DNA of 7,897 nucleotides from Bacteroidales bacterium UBA5433 (GCA_002427525.1 DIRP01000007.1:1-7897), one strand, 5' to 3'; positions 1-6,118 are shown, counted from the first letter of the stretch. Notes: a model not told the origin generated them from the letters alone. Made by a program: numbers and translations.

Positions 1-840
1 TCCCTGCCCATATACCCCATTTTCCCGTCAACATGGAATGTTACGGAAGAAATCAAAGAATTTCAGAAAAAAGGCAGGATATACTTCCCGGACGAAGTGC
101 TTTTTGGAGATGCCCTGGCCTGTATCCTCAATACCGCCCCACCCTCGGACGGAAAAATTGATTTGCCGGAAGTTGATACACAAGCCATCCGCCGTATCAT
201 TGACGAAGCACCGGAAGGATACCTGGTGCCGGACCTGGTGGCCGCCCTGCTGGATGCCACGGGAATTCCCAGAGCAAAAGAAAAGGTGGTAACAAAAGAA
301 AGTGATCTGGAAAAAGCCGCTCTGGAAATCGGGTACCCGCTTGTAATGAAAGTGGTAGGGCCGGTTCACAAATCAGATGTAGGCGGTGTAAAACTGAATA
401 TCTGCGACAACGCCACCTTGTTGGAATGGTTCCGGACCATGATGCACATCCCCGAAAGCACCGCTGTGCTGCTCCAGTCGCAACTCACCGGAAGGGAATT
501 GTTTATAGGAGCCAAGAGGGAACCCTCCTTTGGGCATACGGTGGTGTGCGGACTGGGGGGAATTTTTGTCGAGGTACTTAAAGACGTAAGTATGGGACTC
601 AGCCCGCTCACAGAAGAAGAGGCCACACGTATGGTTCGCAGGTTAAGGGGTTACGGCCTTATACAAGGTGCCCGAGGTCAGGCAGGTGTACGTGAAGACC
701 TGTTTATCCGGTCCATCTGCCGCATAGCTGCCTTATGTGCCTGTGCTCCGGAAATTGCCGAGATGGACCTGAATCCGCTCCTGGGAACACCGGAACACGT
801 AGTGGCCGTTGATGCCCGCATAAGAATAGCAAGGTCATGA
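1..840 (+). CDS. ADP-forming acyl-CoA (acetate-CoA ligase type) synthetase, C-terminal part
   Basis: Open reading frame from the first base of the window to TGA; the 5' part lies outside, leaving 279 residues. Full-length fused alpha-beta enzymes of this family run to roughly 700 residues. Residues 1-45 look like the end of the CoA-ligase domain (FPDEVLFGDALA). Residues 70-275 are the ATP-grasp beta domain: GYPLVMKV (111-118), HKSDVGGVKLNI (123-134, with the His expected to carry the phosphoryl group in this family), GRELFIG (164-170), GGIFVEVLKDVS (186-197) and the metal-binding EMDLNPL (254-260). Known family reaction: acyl-CoA + ADP + Pi gives acid + CoA + ATP, in the cytoplasm. Lying beside a 2-oxoacid:ferredoxin oxidoreductase operon, it probably cashes in the acyl-CoA made there; this is inference, and the acyl specificity (acetyl, branched or aryl) cannot be read from the fragment. 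Family membership is secure. Confidence 0.9.
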   Translation, partial: SLPIYPIFPSTWNVTEEIKEFQKKGRIYFPDEVLFGDALACILNTAPPSDGKIDLPEVDTQAIRRIIDEAPEGYLVPDLVAALLDATGIPRAKEKVVTKESDLEKAALEIGYPLVMKVVGPVHKSDVGGVKLNICDNATLLEWFRTMMHIPESTAVLLQSQLTGRELFIGAKREPSFGHTVVCGLGGIFVEVLKDVSMGLSPLTEEEATRMVRRLRGYGLIQGARGQAGVREDLFIRSICRIAALCACAPEIAEMDLNPLLGTPEHVVAVDARIRIARS

Positions 841-1001
841 TAAAACGACTGATTTCCTGGTATAAAAATTTACCTGCCAACGTCAAAGGCATGTTGATTA
901 TGGGTATCGTGCTGCTTGTTGCCATTGTCATCAGCCGTGAAAGAATCTGGGAAGCGGTAAAGAAAGGTTTTATGTTTTTTAACAGACAAAATGTAAGGTA
1001 A
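837..1001 (+). CDS. small single-span membrane protein, 54 residues, unknown function
   Basis: The ATG overlaps the TGA of the acyl-CoA synthetase (ATGA at 837-840), a typical translational-coupling arrangement, and the frame runs to TAA at 999-1001. The product has a basic, partly amphipathic N-terminus (MIKRLISWYKNLP, net positive), one hydrophobic segment at about residues 18-33 (GMLIMGIVLLVAIVIS) and a charged tail with an aromatic stretch (RERIWEAVKKGFMFF). It therefore looks like a one-helix inner-membrane microprotein. I do not recognise a family. The tight overlap suggests co-expression with the synthetase, and a membrane-anchoring or regulatory role would be speculation. The chief doubt is whether so short a frame is real. 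The overlap, the clean hydrophobic helix and the lack of any other use for these 160 bases favour it. Confidence 0.6.
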   Translation: MIKRLISWYKNLPANVKGMLIMGIVLLVAIVISRERIWEAVKKGFMFFNRQNVR

Positions 1002-1016
1002 TTTAAAAATTTACTA

Positions 1017-1024
1017 TACATTTG
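1017..1024 (+). promoter_or_regulatory. Bacteroidota-type -7 promoter box for the oxidoreductase operon
   Basis: TACATTTG matches the TAnnTTTG consensus of the Bacteroidota housekeeping promoter and sits 38 bases before the ferredoxin ATG in an AT-rich 61-base gap. Transcription would start near 1030. I cannot point to a good -33 TTTG element about 19-21 bases upstream, so this rests on the -7 box and position alone. The leader from about 1030 to 1062 shows no ribosome-binding site. Confidence 0.5.
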
Positions 1025-1062
1025 TAAGAAATTAATGGAAACAACTAAACAATTATAAAAAT

Positions 1063-1284
1063 ATGGCATTCAAAGGCGCTATAGTAGTAGACACAGAAAA
1101 ATGCAAGGGTTGTGGAGTTTGCGTAGCCAATTGCCCTACACAAACAATTGCCCTGGCAAAACAAGTTAACAGCAAAGGATACCCGTATTGTTATATGGAA
1201 TTTCCCGATAATTGTATCGGTTGCGGCAATTGCGCCGTAGTTTGTCCGGATTCAGTTATTACTGTTTACAAAGTAAAAATTTAA
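1063..1284 (+). CDS. 2-oxoacid:ferredoxin oxidoreductase, delta (two 4Fe-4S ferredoxin) subunit
   Basis: A 73-residue protein made almost entirely of two classic 4Fe-4S motifs: Cys14-Cys17-Cys20 with Cys24-Pro25, and Cys51-Cys54-Cys57 with Cys61-Pro62. Each motif's fourth cysteine usually completes the other cluster. It would pass electrons from the TPP/cluster core of the complex to free ferredoxin in the cytoplasm. Its size and its place as first gene before the alpha, beta and gamma subunits match the four-subunit 2-oxoglutarate / 2-oxoisovalerate (KorD/VorD-like) oxidoreductases, where this subunit is separate rather than fused. Cys43, between the motifs, is extra and its role is unclear. 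The ATG lies 38 bases after the TACATTTG box, with no Shine-Dalgarno sequence. There are 14 bases to the next gene. Family certain; the exact subunit letter varies with naming scheme. Confidence 0.92.
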   Translation: MAFKGAIVVDTEKCKGCGVCVANCPTQTIALAKQVNSKGYPYCYMEFPDNCIGCGNCAVVCPDSVITVYKVKI

Positions 1285-1298
1285 ACATAAGAAATATT

Positions 1299-2381
1299 AT
1301 GGCAGAAAAACTATTGAAGAAAGGGAACGAAGCCATTGCTCTTGCAGCTATCCGATACGGAGCGGACGGGTATTTCGGTTATCCCATTACCCCCCAAAGC
1401 GAAGTAATGGAGACCCTGATGGAAGAGATGCCCTGGGAAACAACCGGAATGGTAGTCCTTCAGGCAGAAAGTGAGACTTCTTCCATTAATATGTTGTACG
1501 GAGGTGCCTGCTGCGGAAAAAAAGTGATGACCTCATCTTCCAGCCCCGGCATAAGCCTCATGTGCGAAGGTATTTCCTACATGGCCGGAGCAGAACTTCC
1601 GTGCCTGGTAGTCAATGTTATCCGTGGAGGTCCCGGACTGGGTACTATTCAGCCTGCACAAGGTGATTATTTTCAAGCTGTTAAAGGCGGAGGACACGGT
1701 GACTATAAGGTAATTGTTCTGGCACCTGCCTCGGTACAGGAAATGTACGATTTTGTAGGGTTGGCTTTTGATCTGGCATTCAAGTACCGCACGCCCGTCA
1801 TGATTCTGTCAGACGGAGCCATTGGACAAATGATGGAAAAAGTGGAATTGCGTGAGCCGGTCAGACGTCTTACAGACCAGGAAATTGCAGAAAAATACGG
1901 CAACTGGGCTACGGTTGGCAAACAGCCACACCGCCATGGGAATATCATTTCCTCCCTTTCGCTGGAAGCATCTGAAATGGAAGAAATCAACCTCAGACTG
2001 CAAGCTAAATACCAAACAATAAGGGAAAACGAAGTCCGTTATGAAACGTTGCTATGTGACGATGCAGAATACATGCTGGTTGCGTTTGGCAGTTCGGCAC
2101 GTATTTGCGAAAGCACCGTTGAAACAGCCCGTGCCAAAGGAATCAAAATGGGATTGCTCAGACCTATCACCCTCTTCCCGTTCCCGGAAAAAGCCATTCA
2201 ACAGTTCCTGCCTCAGCTCAAAGGCATGATGTCGGTAGAACTGAACTCCGGTCAGATGGTAGAAGATGTCAGACTTGCCGTTAATGGAAAAGTACCCGTA
2301 GAGTTTTACGGCAGGATGGGAGGTTCCATCTTCTCTCCCGAAGAGGTATTCAACGCTTTTTCTGAAAAATTCAACCTTTAA
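1299..2381 (+). CDS. vorB: 2-oxoacid:ferredoxin oxidoreductase alpha subunit, VorB type
   Basis: 360 residues from the ATG at 1299. The frame stays open further upstream, but that stretch overlaps the ferredoxin gene and translates to unrelated sequence, so 1299 is the start. The N-terminal pyrimidine-binding TPP domain has the signature GYPITPQSEV (residues 27-36), the conserved acid in QAESE (55-59), and TSSSSPGISLM (78-88), followed by QGDYFQA (121-127). A second block from about 165 (RTPVMILSDGAIGQMME) leads to the C-terminal transketolase-like domain, with LLRPITLFPFPE after residue 280. This separate alpha chain of about 360 residues resembles subunits annotated as 3-methyl-2-oxobutanoate dehydrogenase VorB in Bacteroidota. 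It pairs with the beta chain to decarboxylate a 2-oxoacid and form acyl-CoA, using TPP. Preference for branched-chain over 2-oxoglutarate substrate is inferred from that resemblance; KorA is the alternative. The gap to beta is 11 bases. Confidence 0.88.
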   Translation: MAEKLLKKGNEAIALAAIRYGADGYFGYPITPQSEVMETLMEEMPWETTGMVVLQAESETSSINMLYGGACCGKKVMTSSSSPGISLMCEGISYMAGAELPCLVVNVIRGGPGLGTIQPAQGDYFQAVKGGGHGDYKVIVLAPASVQEMYDFVGLAFDLAFKYRTPVMILSDGAIGQMMEKVELREPVRRLTDQEIAEKYGNWATVGKQPHRHGNIISSLSLEASEMEEINLRLQAKYQTIRENEVRYETLLCDDAEYMLVAFGSSARICESTVETARAKGIKMGLLRPITLFPFPEKAIQQFLPQLKGMMSVELNSGQMVEDVRLAVNGKVPVEFYGRMGGSIFSPEEVFNAFSEKFNL

Positions 2382-2392
2382 TTGCAATCATT

Positions 2393-3154
2393 ATGGACGT
2401 TAAAGATATTATCAAACCTGAAAACTTTGTTTACGGAAAAAGCAAAGTGCTTACAGACACAGTAATGCACTATTGTCCCGGATGCAGCCACGGCGTAGTA
2501 CATAAACTGCTGGCAGAAGTCATTGAAGAAATGGATATCCAGGATAAGACCATTGGTATTTCACCGGTGGGATGTGCTGTGTTTGCTTACAAGTACATTA
2601 ATATTGACTGGCAGCAGGCAGCCCACGGCAGGGCTCCGGCACTGGCTACCGCCACAAAACGGCTGTATCCCGATAAATACGTAGTTGCCTACCAGGGCGA
2701 TGGTGACCTGGCTTCCATTGGTACAGCGGAGATCATCCACGCCTGCAACCGCGGTGAAAACATTGTTATCATCTTCATTAACAATGCTATTTACGGGATG
2801 ACCGGTGGTCAGATGGCACCTACCACACTGCTGGGTATGAAGACAGCCACAACGCCCTACGGAAGACGTGCAGATCTGAACGGATATCCCCTGAAGATTA
2901 CAGAGCTTATTGCGCAACTGGAAGGCACATGTTACGTAACCCGCCAGTCTGTACATACGCCTGCAAGTGCCAGAAAAACCAAGAAAGCCATAAGAAAAGC
3001 ATTCGAAAACTCGGCACAGAAAAAAGGCACCTCGCTGATAGAGGTCGTCTCTACATGCAATTCCAACTGGAAATTATCTCCGGTCAAAGCCAACGAATGG
3101 ATGGTTGAAAACATGTTCCCGTTCTACCCCCTGGGAGACTTAAAAGACAGATGA
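2393..3154 (+). CDS. 2-oxoacid:ferredoxin oxidoreductase beta subunit (TPP-binding)
   Basis: 253 residues, normal for separate beta chains. The TPP/Mg motif is complete: GDGDLASIG (102-110) followed by NNAIYGMTGGQ (130-140). Cys28 and Cys31 (CPGC), Cys61 (VGCAVF) and Cys222 (STCNSNW) are spaced like the four cysteines that hold the 4Fe-4S cluster in archaeal-type 2-oxoacid:ferredoxin oxidoreductases. The internal electron relay is therefore probably intact; this assignment is by motif spacing. HGRAPALATA (78-87) is also a typical family segment. Together with the alpha chain it forms the catalytic core, in the cytoplasm. It overlaps the gamma gene by four bases (ATGA at 3151-3154), suggesting coupled translation and fixed stoichiometry. 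It is called korB, oorB or vorA in different schemes, so I leave the symbol empty. Confidence 0.92.
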   Translation: MDVKDIIKPENFVYGKSKVLTDTVMHYCPGCSHGVVHKLLAEVIEEMDIQDKTIGISPVGCAVFAYKYINIDWQQAAHGRAPALATATKRLYPDKYVVAYQGDGDLASIGTAEIIHACNRGENIVIIFINNAIYGMTGGQMAPTTLLGMKTATTPYGRRADLNGYPLKITELIAQLEGTCYVTRQSVHTPASARKTKKAIRKAFENSAQKKGTSLIEVVSTCNSNWKLSPVKANEWMVENMFPFYPLGDLKDR

Positions 3155-3702
3155 ATATGAAAGAAGAATTGATTATAGCAGGATTTGGAGGACAAGGCGT
3201 CCTCTCTATGGGCAAAATACTCGCCTATTCAGGAATTATGCAGGACAAGGAAGTAACCTGGATGCCGTCCTACGGTCCGGAAATGCGCGGAGGAACAGCC
3301 AACGTGACTGTAATTATCAGTGACAAAAGGATCAGTTCTCCCATCCTTCAATGGTGCGATACGGCCATTGTGCTAAACCAGCAATCTATGGACAAATTTG
3401 AGCCTATGGTTAAAAAAGGCGGTGTACTTTTATACGACCCCAACGGTATTTCACGCCACCCTACGCGTAAAGACATACATGTTTATTCTATACATGCCGT
3501 TGACCTGGCCAACAAACTGGAAATGTCAAAGGTATTCAACATGGTGGTTCTGGGGGCCTACCTTAAGGTAAAACCCATCCTGGAAAAAGAAAACGTTATC
3601 AACGGCCTTAAAAAATCGCTACCGGAAAGGTATCACAATATGATACCAATAAACGAAAAAGCAATTGACGTGGGCATGCAAAACGTAAAAGAGGTCAAAT
3701 AG
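3151..3702 (+). CDS. 2-oxoacid:ferredoxin oxidoreductase gamma subunit
   Basis: 183 residues, the usual size for the separate gamma chain. The start motif IIAGFGGQGVLSMGK (8-22) is the nucleotide/CoA-binding-like glycine loop of this family, followed by SYGPEMRGGTAN (40-51), another hallmark, and NMVVLGAY near residue 130. In these complexes the gamma domain contributes to CoA handling during acyl transfer from TPP. The ATG at 3151 overlaps the beta stop; a second in-frame ATG at 3157 would lose only two residues (MN) and cannot be excluded. The last codons (KEVK, stop) lie inside the terminator hairpin at 3687-3711, so coding and termination signals share bases. This is the last gene of the operon. 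Confidence 0.92.
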   Translation: MNMKEELIIAGFGGQGVLSMGKILAYSGIMQDKEVTWMPSYGPEMRGGTANVTVIISDKRISSPILQWCDTAIVLNQQSMDKFEPMVKKGGVLLYDPNGISRHPTRKDIHVYSIHAVDLANKLEMSKVFNMVVLGAYLKVKPILEKENVINGLKKSLPERYHNMIPINEKAIDVGMQNVKEVK

Positions 3703-3716
3703 ACCTCTTTTTTTTT
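3687..3716 (+). terminator. intrinsic terminator overlapping the gamma-subunit stop codon
   Basis: A perfect 10-bp inverted repeat, AAAAGAGGTC (3687-3696) and GACCTCTTTT (3702-3711), flanks a 5-base AAATA loop and runs into nine T residues counted from 3708. The TAG stop (3700-3702) begins in the loop and ends at the first base of the 3' arm. Being A-rich on the 5' side and T-rich on the 3' side, it could also act on the opposite strand, but no gene there needs it. Confidence 0.9.
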
Positions 3717-3730
3717 CATTAAAAAACTTT

Positions 3731-3738
3731 TATCTTTG
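3731..3738 (+). promoter_or_regulatory. Bacteroidota-type -7 promoter box for the coiled-coil/zapA genes
   Basis: TATCTTTG is an exact TAnnTTTG match, 16 bases before the ATG at 3755, so transcription would start around 3744-3746 and the leader would be only about 10 bases. The position expected for a -33 TTTG falls in the T-tract of the upstream terminator (3708-3716), so the two signals appear packed against each other. No Shine-Dalgarno sequence fits in this leader. Confidence 0.65.
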
Positions 3739-3754
3739 CTTAGCGGATTTACTT

Positions 3755-4048
3755 ATGAAACCACAACACGCAGTTATTATTGAGCCGTTAAAGCAGAAGA
3801 TAGAAACACTTATATCGCTGCATGAAAGGGTTTTAACAGAAAACCGTGAGTTAAATACCCAAGTACAAACCTTAAGCGAAGAAGTAAATATATATAAAAA
3901 AGAAAAAGAAGAACTAGAAAATAAAGTACAAAGACTCCAGATGGCCGGCGCCTTCCGGTCATCAAGTGAAGACACAAAAGAAGCAAAGAAAAAAATCGGG
4001 AAACTAATACGAGAGATTGACAAGTGTATGACATTGTTAAACAGGTAA
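3755..4048 (+). CDS. small coiled-coil protein encoded upstream of zapA, unknown function
   Basis: 97 residues, highly charged, with no hydrophobic segment, so cytoplasmic. Residues 8-63 form a long predicted coiled coil rich in E, K, L and Q with leucine/valine/isoleucine spacing typical of heptads. A short break follows (MAGAFRSSSEDT, 64-75), then a second helix ending in KLIREIDKCMTLLNR (83-97), which I recall as a conserved ending of small proteins next to zapA in Bacteroidota. It starts just after the TATCTTTG promoter and ends 9 bases before zapA, so the two are almost surely co-transcribed. A coiled coil paired with ZapA suggests a divisome partner comparable in role, not proven in ancestry, to proteobacterial ZapB. 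That function is inference; what is seen is only the coiled coil and the linkage. Confidence 0.82.
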   Translation: MKPQHAVIIEPLKQKIETLISLHERVLTENRELNTQVQTLSEEVNIYKKEKEELENKVQRLQMAGAFRSSSEDTKEAKKKIGKLIREIDKCMTLLNR

Positions 4049-4057
4049 CCCACTACA

Positions 4058-4348
4058 ATGAGTGAAGACAAATTGTCCATAAAAATAAGCATAGCTGACC
4101 GTTATTACCCTTTACGAATAGCTGTAGAAGATGAAGAAATAGTACGTGCTGCAGCACAACGTATCAACCAGAGGATCGAACAATTTAGTGTAAAATATTC
4201 AGGCCAGGACACACAGGATGCATTGGCTATGGCAGCCCTCCAATTTGTATTGAGTTTGTTGAAACATGAAAAAGCAGACGAAATACACACCTTAACAACA
4301 GAAATTGCTTCACTCGATAATTTTTTAAGAGAATATTTAGAGAGATAA
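4058..4348 (+). CDS. zapA: cell division protein ZapA
   Basis: 96 residues, the normal length. The N-terminal globular head reads IKISIADRYYPLRI (8-21) followed by EDEEIVRAAAQRINQRI (24-40), the typical ZapA pattern. The middle has DTQDALAMAALQFVLSLL (51-68), the family's conserved QD.LAMAALQ segment, and the C-terminal helix (70-96) is suited to coiled-coil dimerisation. ZapA binds and bundles FtsZ filaments at mid-cell in the cytoplasm, stabilising the Z ring. It follows the 97-residue coiled-coil gene by 9 bases and is the last protein gene before the structured RNA. The ATG at 4058 has no Shine-Dalgarno sequence, as usual here. Confidence 0.93.
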   Translation: MSEDKLSIKISIADRYYPLRIAVEDEEIVRAAAQRINQRIEQFSVKYSGQDTQDALAMAALQFVLSLLKHEKADEIHTLTTEIASLDNFLREYLER

Positions 4349-4351
4349 AAA

Positions 4352-4554
4352 TCTGACCCGTTACATACCAGCTCTTTGCTAAACTCAACACGTTAAACTT
4401 TAAGGAGTATCCGGCTGTTAAAAACAGGCCCCTTTGTAACCCTCCGGGGAATTCCGTTTACGGGACGTGGGAAGTTTGCGACAAAAACCAGAGCTCCTAA
4501 ACCTTGCAAATCAGGGTTTTTGCTAAATAGTGGTATGGCAACGGGTCTTTTTTT
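4352..4554 (+). ncRNA. ssrS: structured RNA between zapA and rny, probable 6S RNA
   Basis: About 200 nt with no convincing coding frame but strong long-range pairing. GACCCGTT (4355-4362) pairs with AACGGGTC (4540-4547), and CATACCA (4364-4370) with TGGTATG (4531-4537), with only a small A/GC internal loop: a 15-bp closing stem whose arms are about 170 bases apart. Seven T residues (4548-4554) follow. Inside, TTTGC (4375-4379) can pair with GCAAA (4506-4510), and CG..AAACTT (4391-4400) with AAGTTT.CG (4472-4480). This leaves an asymmetric central bubble (about 11 nt on the 5' side, 25 nt on the 3' side) below an apical arm with small hairpins such as CTGTT/AACAG (4415-4427) and CCGT/ACGG (4454-4463). 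This matches the closing stem - open bubble - apical arm plan of 6S RNA, the promoter mimic that holds housekeeping RNA polymerase in stationary phase. I recall 6S RNA lying between zapA and rny in Bacteroidota, and next to zapA in many Proteobacteria. Ends are approximate; no good promoter is seen, so it may be processed from the zapA transcript. Confidence 0.75.
4531..4554 (+). terminator. 3' arm of the closing stem plus U-tract, possible terminator of the structured RNA
   Basis: The 3' arm (4531-4547) of the long closing stem runs directly into T4548-T4554. The hairpin it closes is about 200 nt long, so this is not a compact classical terminator, but stem plus U-tract marks the likely RNA 3' end. 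It lies 28 bases before the rny start, so some readthrough or a separate promoter is needed for rny. Confidence 0.5.
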
Positions 4555-4582
4555 AATATTATATACACCAACACTTACTATT

Positions 4583-6118
4583 ATGGAACTATATATTATA
4601 GCAGCAGTAGCCCTTATTACAGGGTTCGTGCTGGGATACATTATTTTCAGGAGCACTATCCTTAAAAGAAGATCCGCTACCCTTCTGAGAGAAGCCGAGA
4701 TGGAAGGAGAAAACATAAAAAGAGAAAAAATTCTTCAAGCCAAAGAGAAGTTTTTGCAATTGAAAGCAGAACATGAGCAGGTAATCTCAGAGAAAAATAA
4801 CAAGATTAATCAGATAGAGACTAAGCTTAAACAACGGGAAATGGCCATGAACCAAAGCAATGCCGAACTCCAACGTAAAAGCAAAGAGGTAACGACCATG
4901 CGGGACACCCTGGCCACACAAATTGAACTGGCAGAGAAGAAAGTAGAGGAATTTGAAAAACTAAGGCTGCAACAAATAGATAAAATCGAAAGCATCGCCG
5001 GCATGTCGGCAGAAGAAGCCAAAACCGTACTGCTGGAAAACATGAAAGAAGAAGCCCGTGTGCAGGCCATGTCCTACATAAGTGAAGCCATGGACGAAGC
5101 CCGGCTTACAGCAGGGAAAGAAGCCAAAAGAATTGTGGTGAACACCATACAACGTGTGGCTACAGAAACGGCCATTGAAAATGCCGTAACGGTGTTCAAT
5201 ATTGAAAGTGATGAAATCAAAGGCCGCATTATTGGCCGGGAAGGACGTAACATCCGTGCCCTGGAAGCTGCAACCGGTGTGGAAATTGTAGTTGACGACA
5301 CCCCCGAGGCCATCCTGCTCTCTGCGTTTGACCCCGTCCGCCGGGAAGTAGCCAGGCTGGCCCTGCACCAACTGGTAACCGACGGCCGCATTCACCCGGC
5401 CCGGATTGAAGAAGTAGTGGCTAAAATCCAGAAACAGCTGGAAGAAGAAATAGTTGAAACCGGAAAAAGAACGTGCATAGACCTGGGAATTCATGGACTG
5501 CACGCCGAATTGGTACGGATGGTGGGGAAAATGAAATACCGCTCTTCGTACGGACAAAACCTGTTACAACATTCAAGGGAAGTGGCAAACTTCTGCTCCA
5601 TCATGGCTGCAGAACTGGGTCTGAATGCCAAACTGGCAAAAAGAGCAGGCCTGCTGCACGATATTGGGAAAGTCTCTGACGAAGATCCGGAATTGCCCCA
5701 TGCCATTTTGGGTATGCGTCTGGCAGAAAAATTCAAAGAAAGACCCGAGATATGCAATGCCATTGGCGCCCATCATGAAGAAACGGAAATGGCTTCCCTC
5801 ATTGCCCCCCTGGTGCTGGTAGGTGATGCCATCTCGGGCGCACGTCCGGGAGCCCGCCGGGAAGTGATAGAATCCTATATTAAACGTCTGAAAGGCATGG
5901 AAGACCTGGCACTCTCTTACCCGGGAGTTACCAAGACATATGCCATCCAGGCAGGCAGGGAACTGCGCGTTATTGTAGGCTCGGAAAAAGTCAGCGACCA
6001 GGAAGCAGAAATGCTCTCCCAGGACATTGCCAGAAAAATTCAGGATGAAATGGTATATCCCGGACAAGTTAAAATTACCGTTATACGGGAAACCAGAGCC
6101 GTCAATTACGCAAAATAA
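4583..6118 (+). CDS. rny: ribonuclease Y
   Basis: 511 residues from the ATG at 4583, the usual length. An earlier in-frame TTG at 4520 lies inside the structured RNA and would add residues before the membrane anchor, so I reject it. Domains in order: N-terminal transmembrane anchor (residues 3-23); long charged coiled coil (about 30-190); KH RNA-binding domain with GRIIGREGRNIRALE (214-228) carrying the GxxG loop; HD domain with His330, the His359-Asp360 pair in LLHDIGK, His397-His398 (AHHEE) and Asp415 in GDAISGARPG; conserved tail VYPGQVKITVIRE (491-503). All metal-binding HD residues expected for the family are present. It is a membrane-anchored endoribonuclease that starts mRNA decay and processes RNAs. 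No clear promoter is seen between the U-tract at 4548-4554 and the start. It converges on the M14 gene with a 7-base gap. Confidence 0.96.
   Translation: MELYIIAAVALITGFVLGYIIFRSTILKRRSATLLREAEMEGENIKREKILQAKEKFLQLKAEHEQVISEKNNKINQIETKLKQREMAMNQSNAELQRKSKEVTTMRDTLATQIELAEKKVEEFEKLRLQQIDKIESIAGMSAEEAKTVLLENMKEEARVQAMSYISEAMDEARLTAGKEAKRIVVNTIQRVATETAIENAVTVFNIESDEIKGRIIGREGRNIRALEAATGVEIVVDDTPEAILLSAFDPVRREVARLALHQLVTDGRIHPARIEEVVAKIQKQLEEEIVETGKRTCIDLGIHGLHAELVRMVGKMKYRSSYGQNLLQHSREVANFCSIMAAELGLNAKLAKRAGLLHDIGKVSDEDPELPHAILGMRLAEKFKERPEICNAIGAHHEETEMASLIAPLVLVGDAISGARPGARREVIESYIKRLKGMEDLALSYPGVTKTYAIQAGRELRVIVGSEKVSDQEAEMLSQDIARKIQDEMVYPGQVKITVIRETRAVNYAK

Noticed and set aside
28..369. - strand frame opposite the acyl-CoA synthetase
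   Set aside because: It overlaps a clear ATP-grasp coding region on the + strand and its translation is phenylalanine-rich shadow sequence.
1212..1298. In-frame N-terminal extension of the VorB-type alpha subunit overlapping the ferredoxin gene
   Set aside because: It lies in another frame of the ferredoxin gene and reads as unrelated sequence; the family N-terminus (MAEKLLKKGNEA) begins at 1299.
4331..4345. AT-rich TATTTAGA as a promoter for the structured RNA
   Set aside because: It is a poor match to TAnnTTTG and lies in the last zapA codons; position alone is not enough to call it.
4403..4407. AGGAG resembling a Shine-Dalgarno sequence
   Set aside because: It is about 175 bases from the rny start and can base-pair within the structured RNA; Bacteroidota genes rarely use such sites.
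4520..4582. TTG-initiated extension of RNase Y
   Set aside because: It falls inside the structured RNA and would put 21 extra residues before the membrane anchor; the ATG at 4583 gives the normal family N-terminus and length.
4961..5557. Long antisense frame of about 198 codons opposite rny
   Set aside because: It is a shadow of the rny coding pattern: low-complexity F/H/G-rich translation, no recognisable domain, no promoter or operon context.
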